Shown one piece after another: positions 39,273 to 49,500 of a stretch of DNA of 64,000 nt (position 1 is the stretch's first letter; every line of letters begins with the position of its first letter). Origin of the DNA: Edaphochlamys debaryana (lineage: Eukaryota > Chlorophyta > Chlorophyceae > Chlamydomonadales); NCBI GenBank assembly GCA_016858145.1, contig JAEHOE010000030.1:248001-312000 (forward strand). The letters are read 5' to 3'. The position numbers and the translations under genes were made by a program. The notes under the pieces were generated by a model. It saw only the letters and a list, made by a program, of their open reading frames with translations, searched no databases and was not told the DNA's origin.

Positions 39273-41802
39273 TTAGTCGTAGACACTCTGGGAACAATCC
39301 ACAGTGAACAGTTTCCCGCTAGGGCAGGGCTCCGAGGATAACTGCGCGGGGGCGAGACCAAAGGTAGAAAGCATATGGCGTCAGCGCTTTGAACACCATT
39401 CATGAAACATGCTCGAGCGCTTGCAGGACGTGAAGAGCTACTAGCCTGGTAAACCCATCCCTGGCTTACCGTGAAGCCTGGGCTGTCCTGGATGAGGCGG
39501 GCGGGCTCGTAGAGGCCCTGAGAGTCCGAGGGCTGCGGCAGGGAGGCCCACAGCCGGACCTTGCTGGGGTCGAAGTAGCCCTCCTCGGTTACAGGGCTGG
39601 TGGGGATGGCGTAGGACTGGTCGCCGGCCTGACCCTCAACCTGCGCGCCAGGACGACACAGGCAGCGTGTGATCGGATGAGGAGGCTCGTAACCCACACA
39701 AGAAGAAGCCTGGAACATCCCTGCAGCTTGCAAGGCTTACCACTGTCCCTGTGCTCTTGATGGCCGGCATGTTGCCCACCATGTAGCAGAAGTGCGTTGC
39801 CAGCTGCTGTGCGAACTTGGGAAAGGCGGCCTGGTCGAAGCCGCACAGGGGCGCCCACACGGGCTGCGAGGGGTCCGAGGGGTCGGCCACGAGCAGCTCC
39901 GCGCGGCCGGGGCAGTAAGGAACGTCGTCCGTGGGGGTGCACAGGTTAGGCTCAACGGAGCCATCCCCAAACCAGGGCGACCATTGCGACGTCGGAGCGA
40001 CATACTTTGCAAAGGGGCTCTTGGAGGGAGGGGCTGCAAGGGAGGGGGGCAGCGGGGAAAGTGAGATGAAAGCATTCAGGCCCCAAAAGAAGGCATGATG
40101 CGTAGGCACAGCCTGGCTCTTTGCCCTGCAGCGAATGGAGGGCACCTTGCCGCCTCAGCACACTCACGGGGCGGCGGCGAGGGAGGGAGAGCCATGGGGG
40201 GAGGGGCTGTCTCGAAGGGCACATCTGCGCAAGGAAGCACGGAGGCGGGGCAGCATTCGTGTCGTGACACAGCCGCCTTGAGCCCATGACGCACGCGCCG
40301 TTGAGCCCTGTACATGTCCCGTGTGGCCTTTGCATCCACGAGCGCATTTCGTTCAATCCCCCCGGGCCCCCAGCCCCCGCCTCACCGCTGCACTCGGCTC
40401 CCGCCAGGTGCCCCGGTGGGGGGCAGTAGCGACGCACGGTGAGGGAGCACTCGGGGAGGCGCCCCTGCCCCTGGGTCTGGACGAGCGCATCGTAGGGCCG
40501 CCGCCCCACGATCTCGGGGTCGTACTCCCCGAACTCGTCAAGCGCCAGCATCCGTCGGCTGGAGCGCCGCTGCGGAGCGTCGTTGAAGTCGTGCGGCGGC
40601 GGCGCAAAGTCCAGCTCGGTCTCGCAGTACAGACGGCTCGCGCGGAAGGGTATGCGCGGCCTGCGCGTGTCACGCAACGGTGCGGAGGACTCAGCGTCAA
40701 GAGTAGCGCACGCCAAAGCCTCGCGGGCCGGTCTCATCGACTGTACGCGCCGTCGCGTACCAGTGACGTACAGTGCTAGGTGTACCACCCAGCAGGTCCC
40801 AGCTTAGTGGGGTCGCTGTGGATCCCTTGCACCCCTGTCCCCCGCTCCCTACCCCGCTCACTCCGTCGCAGACAGGAAGGTCACGGCCCCGTCATAGTAC
40901 TTCCGGCCGTAGGCATAGCCGAGCAGACCGCATATGGTGGTCGCATCGCCATCGGTAAACTCATCGTCACAGAAGGGCGTCCAAGACGCGCCCGAGAGCC
41001 ACCTACCCTGAGGGCGTGAGGAGTTGGGATGTCAGTGCCTCTGCCTCAGTGCCTCAGTGCCTCTGGCGGGTCCCAGTCACAACCGCACTCGCAAACTAGC
41101 CTGAGTGACTGGGACCCGCCAGGTAGGCCCCCACAAGCGCACCTCAGGCATGACCTCTACGCGGCCCTTGCTGGGGCTCGGGCCGCCGCTCAGGCGGACG
41201 GAATACTGTGCATCTGTTGGGGGAGAACGAGTGGTGAAGAAGCAGATTGAGCGGGCGTGGCTTGAAGGGCAGTGATTGACGCGTGTTAACGTGCCAAAGC
41301 CTTGGCCAAGTCCCGCAACCCACAGCGCGCATGAAGGTATAGAGGACTCACCGCTAGGCATTGGTGACTCGTCCGATGGTCCGGCTGAGGGCCGGGGCGA
41401 CTTGGGCGCTAGCTTGGGTGGGGGCCGTCTGTGCGGCGGGGGCCGTTTCCGGGGGCTCTGCCTCAACTTGAGCTTGGCACCGCTGACAGCGCCTGTGAAG
41501 GTCAAAGTACGCGCAAAGGAGCCGGTAAGACCATTGTACAAGGGCGACTGGTAAGCGTCCGGGAGGGTGGGAGGCGACGCAATGCTGCTGCTCGGGGGGT
41601 GCTGGCCGGCGGGTGAGTGCCACGTCGGGCGAGACTCCCCGACTTCCGCCGAGCATAGCGGCTTGATAGAACCGAGCTGTGCTGTTTTATTCTGGGACTC
41701 CGCCCGCAGGGCGTTTTGCGCATGGAGTGAAGCGCCGCGACCCGCACCTGCTAGAAGCAACAAGCCTATCGCGGCGAGCGTATGAAGCTTTAAGCGCCCC
41801 AT
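39273..41802 (-). CDS. Secreted SRCR-domain protein 2 (510 aa, 8 exons)
   Basis: Exons 41352-41802, 41143-41213, 40862-41007, 40386-40660, 40168-40224, 39741-40033, 39470-39640 and 39273-39341 join in phase to 511 codons, stop included. The start at 41802 gives a signal peptide (MGRLKLHTLAAIGLLLLAGA). Residues about 30-150 are low-complexity Ser/Pro/Lys/Arg. The SRCR domain (about 155-314) shows VRLSGG, GRVEV, WTPFCDDEF, ICGLLGYAYG, RLYCE, LPECS and CPPPGHLAGAECS. A PPSPPP linker and a divergent SRCR-like C-terminal half (WAPLCGFDQAAF, EPCPSGKLF) follow. The last six exons match SRCR gene 1 in order, and three of them match exactly in length (57, 171 and 69 bp). The pair arose by tandem duplication, while the N-terminal extensions differ completely. 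Role inferred: extracellular recognition or wall protein. Confidence 0.87.
41064..41121. repeat. Perfect 16-bp inverted repeat inside an SRCR gene 2 intron
   Basis: TGGCGGGTCCCAGTCA at 41064-41079 is the exact reverse complement of 41106-41121, with a 26-nt loop. It lies in the 135-bp intron 41008-41142. A CAGTGCCTC-type tandem repeat precedes it (from about 41032). Confidence 0.85.
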
Positions 41803-42938
41803 GCTTCCAGGCTTAAACGTCAGGCGGAAACGTGCGAGGTAAACTCGACGCGTAGCGCTGTTTCCGGGGCGCCTGTAACAACAGCTGCAGTGGCTGTGTG
41901 GCGTCGCACTGCTACAAAAGAGGGTTGAAGTGTTCAAAGTTCTCTATACAATGGACAAGTGGCCTGCCTAAACGCAGTAAGGCAGGTTCGCGCCAACTCC
42001 GATCGGCCACATTAGAGCGCGCGGGCGCCCGCCCAACCCGGCCGGCCGGGGCCCGTGCATCAGATGGCCGATCCTCTTCAGACTTTAGTGGCCCCGCAGT
42101 CGTTCATCTCTCTTGTGTCCTTGTGTCGCTTGCTCGTCAACCTTGCCCGTGGCGGTTGCCATTTGGAATGCCACTTGGGATGTGCGAGCTGAGGAGCTCA
42201 AGGGTGGCCGTGTTAAGTCGCACTCGGCACCCGCACATGGCGGGGCGGGGCTGTACCCGCGGCCGGTCGAGCGCTCTGTGCCGTCCGTGCGGTGCTAGAC
42301 GGCCGTGCCCTGTCGTGCTGCTCGTGTGCACACGCTCCCAAAGCCCACGTCCCTTGGTGACCCACCCCCTAGTCCCTCACGCTTAGGACGGCCGCACACG
42401 AGGACAGTGGGGCCGTTGTTCAGAGGATACTGTTCCACTGCCCCTAGGGGCCCCTCCAGCTCAGAGGCAAGGAGATGCACCCGGGTGCCGGTGCACGGAG
42501 CCCCCACCCCCCACGCCACGCATGGAGGCTATGCCCTCCGACCCTCCACGCCACGTCACGAACTCGTGAATGCAACCCTGCCTAGCAACCTGTCTTGAAT
42601 TCCGGCGCAAAGCCTCATCATCTGAAGTGCATCGGGCCCGGTCGTCCGCCCCTTGTGCCCAGGATACCTGGTGCCAACGCGCCCGCAGTCAGGCACACAT
42701 ATCAAACTCATTTCTGTGAAGTGCGGCCCTGGACCTGGGTCGAAGAAGAGTTCTCAGAAGGGCGACAAAGAGGAAATCATGTCCTAAAGCTTTAAATTGC
42801 ATGAGAGAAGGTCTGGTACGCGCCTGTCGTCATTGTTGTCCCGGCTTGTCTGCGCATGAGGGCCCATGCAGCCTTAAGTAGGTCTGCCAAGGTCAGTTGG
42901 ATGTCTAAGCCTAGCGTGCCCCATCAAGTCCCATATGT

Positions 42939-43286
42939 TCACACAGCGCACACGCACGCGGTCACCATCCCCATACCCCAAGAACGAACGTGATAAGAAG
43001 CCTTTCCCCCTCTCTCCCTGCCAATCCTTCTTCGCATGGTGGCTGACAGGAACGGCCAGAGGCACCTAACAATGTACTCAGCGCTGATGCGCGGTATGTC
43101 GACTCCCTCGGCTTGCGATCGAGCAAACAGCCCCAGCCTGTATTCGGCTGGCGGCTGGCCGACATATGCGCGGCACATGCACTGCAGCATGAGCAGCAGC
43201 TCGTCATACGTGACGCCCCCGGCGCTCAAAGCCGCCCGGGGTCTCAGCATCCGGCTCGCGCTCCGACTCCAGATCCCGTTCTGCAT
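42939..43286 (-). other. Open frame of uncertain status, possibly an extra exon
   Basis: An open frame with non-repetitive, protein-like content (VTYDELLLMLQCMCRAYVG, then EYRLGLFARSQAEG and SAEYIVRCLWPFLSATM). It could be an alternative 3' exon of the PAN/Apple gene, whose stop codon overlaps a good donor (TGGCG/GTAAGG), or an unrelated small gene. Candidate acceptors (for example GGCTTTGAG) have poor pyrimidine tracts. It may also be chance. Confidence 0.2.
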
Positions 43287-43333
43287 CCGGATCCCGCTCT
43301 AGATCAGTCTCCAGATCCTGATCCGGATCCGCT
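43248..43333. repeat. Simple repeat rich in GGATCC/GATCTGGA units
   Basis: On the minus strand a run of degenerate GGATCCGGATC, GATCTGGAG and GAGCGGGATCC units. It is open in two frames, one giving an acidic Asp/Glu/Arg-rich string, so coding potential here is not informative. Confidence 0.6.
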
Positions 43334-43585
43334 GAGCCGTGGCCTCTCCGGTGGTCAGCGCCGCCCAGGTGCTTAGCTCCGCGCCAAGGGCAAAGCGCAA
43401 GGGCCCAAGCCACAGCCGGGCCCCTGCCGGCGCCGTTCGCAGCGCGCACGGCCGGGGCTGCTCGCACGCCCCCGCCCTTCCAAGGGACTCCGAGAGGCGA
43501 CGCCAATCGGCGGGCGCCCGCGTGTGCAGCACTTGCACACGCACGGGCGCACGGCAGCCCCTTGCGGAGGTGGGGGCACGGGGCC

Positions 43586-46500
43586 TTACCGCCAGGGCGG
43601 CGGCTCGAGGCTCTTTGCATCGGCCTTCTTCGTCTCGCCTTCAGGAGGCGACGCGTCCTCTGGGTTAGGCACCGGCACCTCATCATTCGGCGGCGGAGCA
43701 TCCGGCGGTGACGGCGGCGACAGCACCTCCTCACCCGGCGGCGAGGCCTCCGGAGGCGGCGGCGACGCCACCGGCAGGCTAGGCGGCGGCATGCCCGGCG
43801 GCTGCAGCGGCGCCCATCCTGGAGGGTACGCCTCCTCCTCAGGCACCGACGGCTCAGCGGGAGGCTGCGGCGGCCAGTACGGCGGGGAGGGCTCGGGAGA
43901 GGGCGGCGAGAGCGGCGGGGAGGCCGGCGACGGAGGAGGGGGGTCGGGCCAGGTCGGGTGTGGCGGCTCTGGCGGGGGCGCGGGCGGCGAGGGGGGTCCG
44001 GGGGGCACCTGCTCGTACTTGTCGAACTTGCAGGCCGTATAGTCGGCGGTACCGCCTCGCGTGTACCGCTGATCGTCCACCGGCGTGTCAATCAGGTTGC
44101 ACCAGCCGTTCGTCTTGTACGTGTACTGCAGCACAGCGGAGATCGTACCACAACGGGTACACGTCAGCAACAATGTACCGTTGACCAGGCCCTTCTGCTA
44201 GGCCCACGCGTATGGAACTCTGGCCAGGCCCACGTCAACTGCAAGCCTGCGGCCGGACCCTGGTACTGCCTGGTACTGCCGTGTACTGCCGTGTACTGCC
44301 TTGTACTGCCTACGAGGTGTTGACTCACCCCTTGGCACGTGCCGTCGCGTATGTCGCAGCGCCGGCGGCAGTCGTCATTGGCTAGCGCGTGGTCCTTGAA
44401 CATGCCCGGATAGAGCTTCACAGCAATGAAGATGTTGCCCAGCATGCCCTGGCCGTCCTTGCATCGGTAGATGCGGGGCGGGCCTGCGGGGCAGGGGTGA
44501 GGCGGAGGGAGCAGGGGGTTAGAGAAATGAGGGACGGCGTTGGGTGGACTGGTTTTGGGTCAGCAAGCGAGATGGATCAGAGGGTGGGGTGTGGGGCTGT
44601 GGGCAAGCGGGTAGGCGGGACGGGGCATGGGACACCCACCGCTGTAGTCAAGCGGCTCGGGCGGGGGCGGACTGGGCGGCGGCGGGCCCGGCGGCTTTGG
44701 CGAGGGCGGGGGGATAGTCGGGGGCTTGGGCGGGCCGGTCGGCGGGTTGGGCGAGGGCGGGTTGGGCGGCGGGTTGGGCGGCGGCGGGCGCGGCGGCCAA
44801 GAGATATAGGAGCTGAACTTGCAAGCGATGTAGTCGGCCTTTCCTCCGCGGGTGTAAGCGCTCTCCGGGTCATCGAACAGGTTGCACCAGCCCAGGTTCT
44901 GGTACGCAAACTGCGGGGGCGTCAAGGAGGTGAGGCACAGGCCGGGAAAGACTGGTTAAGATTCAAGGCAACCGTAACCTCGTTGGCCCGCATCCCCGCA
45001 TCCCCGCGTCCCCACAGCCAAACCACTGACCACCTCGTGACCCGCCGGACTGCAACGCCCCAGTCAACGCTACACGCACCGCGATGCAGTAGCCGTCGAA
45101 GTTGTCGCACCGGTTGCGGCACTCCTCCGCTGCGAGCGCATGGTCCTTGAAGAGCCCCGGGTAGAGCTTGTAGGCGCGCAGGATGCGACCCACCAGGCCC
45201 GTGGCGTTGCGGCAGCGGTACACGCGCTCCGGGCCTGGAGCGAGGTTATGCAGGCGGGGCAGTCGTGAGGTGTGTGATGGGAGACAGGCGCAGGTTCGCC
45301 TGTAGCCGTTCGGTACGCCGCCAAAGCGTGGAGTCCGTTGGAGTCAAACTCCAGTTTGGGCTACGCGGCTTCCTGCCAGGGCCGTGCCCCATGACATACG
45401 CAGCCCCTCGGCGACCGAGCACTAGCCCCAGCCCAGCCAGGCCCTCCCAGCCTGCCAGATCCAACACCTTGCCCCCAACAAGTCCAGGCACGCACCATCG
45501 TAGGGCCCCGGGTCTCCGTCGGGCAGCGGCGCCGCGGGGGGCGGCGGCGAGCGGGCCTCGGGATTGCCATCATCGGGGGAGGGCGAGGCCGTGGGGTCCG
45601 TTGGGGAGGGGTCCGAGGGAGAGGGGGAGTCAACGGGCACGTCAGAAGGAGAGGACGTCGGGGAGGGAGAGGGGGAGGACGAGGGCGAGGGGGAGGGGTC
45701 TTCCTCGGGGTAGAAGGGCGGCTGCGGCTGGAAGGGCGGGCTGGGCTGTTCGGGCGCCGCCGGGGGAGGCGGGGACGGGAGCACAGTCCCCGGGTACAGC
45801 GGCGGGGGTGCGGGCGGCGTCTGGGGCGGCGGGTTGCCGGGGAGCAGGGGCGGCGGCGGGGGCAGGGCCGGTGGCGGCGGCGAGGGCAGAGGCATGTCCC
45901 ATGGCCACGGCGGGGAGGTCGGCGGCGGCGGTGAGAAGTTGTACGAATCAAACTTGCACGAGATGATGTCGGCGGCGCCGCCCCGCGTGAAGGACGCCTC
46001 TTGGCTCTTCATGAGTGTGCACCAACCCGTCCGCTTGTAGTCGTACTGCGGTTGGGAAGCGGCTGGGCGTCAGCGGTTGTTGGTTGCGTGTGCCGTATGC
46101 CATGCAGCGCCGGCTTCAAGGGATGGTGTCAAGTCCGTGCACCGCTTGTGCTGCTCACAGCATTGCAGCCCTGCCCTTCGCCCATACCAGTGCAGCCGCC
46201 TCGTGCTCTCGGACCTGACCCCACAGCCCCTTGCGCGAGGATTCCCCTTCCCTCACACACGCACACCGCAAGCCCTGCCCGCCTGCCCCCCCCCACGAGG
46301 CCACGACGCCTCATTTCATTCCCAACCCCCAACCCCAACCCGTCACCCCCACAACCCCCCATCTCCCCGCTCAGCGCGTGTGCTCACCCCGAAGCAGCTG
46401 CCGTCACGGACCTCGCAGCGCCGCCTGCACTCCTCCGCCCCCGCCGCATGGTTGGGCACCACACCGGGGTAGAGCTTGATCGGGAGCAGGATCTCGCCCG

Positions 46501-49500
46501 TCAGCCCGACGCCGTCCTTGCAGCGATACACGCGCTCCGGCCCGTCGTAGGCGCCAGGCTCGGGCGGCGGCGGGTTGGGCGGCGGCGGTCCGGGCGGCTT
46601 GGGCGAGGGCGGCGGCGGGGCGGGGGGCTTGGGGATGCCGGGGGGCTTGTTCGGCGCCGGCTTGCCCGGCGGGCTGGGCGGAGAGGGCGGCGAGGGCGGG
46701 TTCATGCGGTACTTGTCGAATTTGCACGAGATGATGTCCGCTTTGCCGCCTCGCGTCCATGTGGTGTCGGCTGTGTCGGCCAGCAGCTTGCACCAGCCCG
46801 TGATCTTGTAGTCGTACTGGAGGTGTGCGGAGGGTGGGCGGGGGGTGGGGCGCGTTTTGGGTTGGATTGCCAGTGTGCGTGCGTGCAGGCGCGGGAGGTG
46901 GCGCGGGCACCGGGCAGAGGTGGGCTTTGGCAAAGGGAGCCGTCAGGGCGCAGACGCGGCGCCGGCCTCGGATGGCACCACTTTGCTCTCTAGTCAGTCT
47001 TTCCCGGCGCAAGCGACACGCCGGCCCTTCCTGTCTCCCCTCGTCGCCCCTCCCGTCCCATACGTCCCCGCATCCAGCCTCTCGCCCGCCCGCCGAGACT
47101 CCCCCAGACAGAGCCCCCAGAAAGCTACCGCTGACCATCCGCCACGAGCCCCACCCCCGTGCGGACCCGCGCCTGCTCCCGAACCCCGAGCCCCCAGCTC
47201 CCACGAGAGGGACTGCTCCCGACGACGAAACCCGACTGCTACCCCCCTCCCGAGTCCTCACCCCACCCGGCGCCCGTCTCACCCCCGCGCAGGCCTGATC
47301 GCGCTGGTTGCATCGAACCTCGCACTCCGCCTGCAGGCGAGAGGGAGGGTGGGGTGGGGCGGCGGCCAGGTTGCTAGAAGGGTTGGGGATGAGTCTGTGG
47401 GCGTGCCGTGGATGGGGACGGGGGCCGAGCGGGCAAGCCGTGTGCAGACAGCCAGCTCCGTGGCGTCACTGCTCCGGAGACGCTGCTGCTTCCCCGCTTC
47501 TTCCCTACGCGGCCCGGCCCTCGCCTGCCTGCCTGTGCTTCCCCGCGCCTGCACGTGCCCTCTCCACGCTGCCCCTTGCCGGCCCTTGCCTGCGCCCGCC
47601 TGCCCTTCCCGGCAAGCTGCCCTCGCTACTCCCTCCCAGTGAGTAGCGACACGACGCGACACACCTTTTACTCGGTTCCACACCCGCACTTTGCCCCTCT
47701 CCCGCTCCGGCCCGCTGCCTCTCCCACTGCAGGGACCGCACAGTCCCCGAGACACGCCCTCGCCTGCCCGCACCTCCCCTCCCCGCCCCCCCCCACACTC
47801 CACACGCCCCCCCTTCCCCCTCTCCTCCCCTCCACTCTCCACACGCCCCCCCCTTCCCCCTCTCCTCCCCTCCACACTCTACACGCCCCCCCTTCCCCGG
47901 CCCCTACCCTCCACACTCCACACGCCCCCCCTTCCCCCACCCCTCCCCACCCACAGCTGCCACTGCGTGGTCCTTGGAGAACCCCGGGTAGAGCTTGATG
48001 GCGTCCAGGGTGTCCCCCAGGAGGCCCTGCTCCTCCTTGCAGCGGTACAGGCGCTCGGGGCCTGGCCGGGCAGGGAGGGAGGAAGTGGCAGGAAGGGGGG
48101 AGACGTTGGGGACCAAGATTGTGGAGGCGGTGATTTCAGTCTGGGAGCGTCGATGCGAAAGTCGGGAATGGCGGGATGGCGTGGAAGCGCGAGACCCGTG
48201 ACGCACTCACCCTCGTACGGCGGCGGGCCCGGCGGCTGGGGCGAGGGCGGCGGCAGTGACGGCGGGCGCGGCGGCGGCGGGGCGGGCGGCGGCGGGCGCG
48301 GCGGCGGGGTGGGCAGCGGCGGCGGAGGCGGTGGCGGCGGGTGGGGCGGCGTCGGGTTGCCCGGCGGCATCGGGGGTGTGGCAACGTACTCGTTGAACTT
48401 GCATCCGATGAAGTTTGCGCCGCCGGGACGCGTGTAGGTGGTGTTTCCGATGAAGCCCGTGCACCAACCCGTGGTCAGGTAGTGGTACTGCGGCGGGGGG
48501 TGGGGGGCGGGGGAGGAGAGAGGAGGGGACGTGAGGCGGGGGACATGGGGTTGGGCGCCGTGTGCAATCAGCCAGCCAACCCGAGCTTTCCGGTCTGCGC
48601 AGACCGCCCTATTCCACCTGGGTCCCCCCTGCCGGGCATCCCCGGCTCGACCCTGCCCCCGGCCTTCAGTCCATCCACCCGTAGCGCCCACTCCCGATGC
48701 CACCACGACTCCCACTCCCACCCTCTTCCGGCCCCGCCCTGTCCCCAGCCCCCTCCCCACCCTCGCCCCGCCCCGCCCTGCCACCCCTCTTCCACACCCG
48801 CCCCCGACCCCTCCTCCTCCGGCCTCACCGCATCGCACGACGGGTCCTTGCTGTTGCAGCGGTCGCGGCAGCCCACGGCGGCGCCCGAGTGCGAGCCGAA
48901 GGCGCCCGGGTAGAGCTTGACGGCGAAGAGGATGATGCCGTTGAGGCCCTGGTCCTCGCGGCACCGGTACAGGCGCTCGGGGCCTAGCCGGGCAGGGAGG
49001 GAGGGGGGGAGGGAGGGGGGGGAGGGGGGGGGGAGGGGGGGGGGCAGGTGAGGAGGAGGAGGGAGGGAGGATGGGGGATCGTGGGGCGTGGGTTGGAGGC
49101 AGGGAGGCGGTAGAGCGGGGGCGCGAGGTAGGGTGGGGGTGGGAGGAGCGGCGCTAGGGCCCTAGCTCGCGTGGGTCACGCCAGCCCCCACCAGCCCTGA
49201 GTTCAGCTCATCTGCCGGTCCGCGCCGCTCCTGAAGTCAGCCGCCCCCACCCACCCATACGAATGCGCGTCGCATACCCATGCCCCCGCCAGCTTCCTAC
49301 GGCCTCCGCCAGGCTGTGGACTGTGGGGCCGGCGCTAGGTCTGCGCTCCACGGCCCTCATGCCGAGTGTCTTCCCGGCCGTTCCCTCGACCGCATTGCAC
49401 CCACAGTTTGAAGCATCCCCAGCCCGCCCCGCTGTTCCCTTCGTCACTCCGTGGTCCGCGCCTCTAGTGCCTTCCTTGCTCACTTCTCCAGGCCGCCGAC

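Larger units (their letters stand above)
41803..43585. other. Intergenic region between SRCR gene 2 and the PAN/Apple gene
   Basis: Should contain the promoter of SRCR gene 2 and the 3' flank of the PAN/Apple gene. No minus-strand TGTAA was found. One protein-like open frame (42939-43286) and a GGATCC-type simple repeat are listed separately; otherwise I see nothing. Confidence 0.45.

Noticed and set aside
43204..44091. 295-codon Arg-rich minus-strand frame
   Set aside because: Out-of-frame shadow of the last Pro-rich exon of the PAN/Apple gene plus simple repeat.
44261..44310. Possible CRISPR-like or regulatory array
   Set aside because: Units are 10 bp, contiguous and lack spacers; simple tandem repeat in a eukaryotic intron.
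47279..47875. Gly/Arg-rich frame and its plus-strand Pro-rich partner
   Set aside because: Both fall in the C-rich minisatellite intron and its flanks; repeat-driven.
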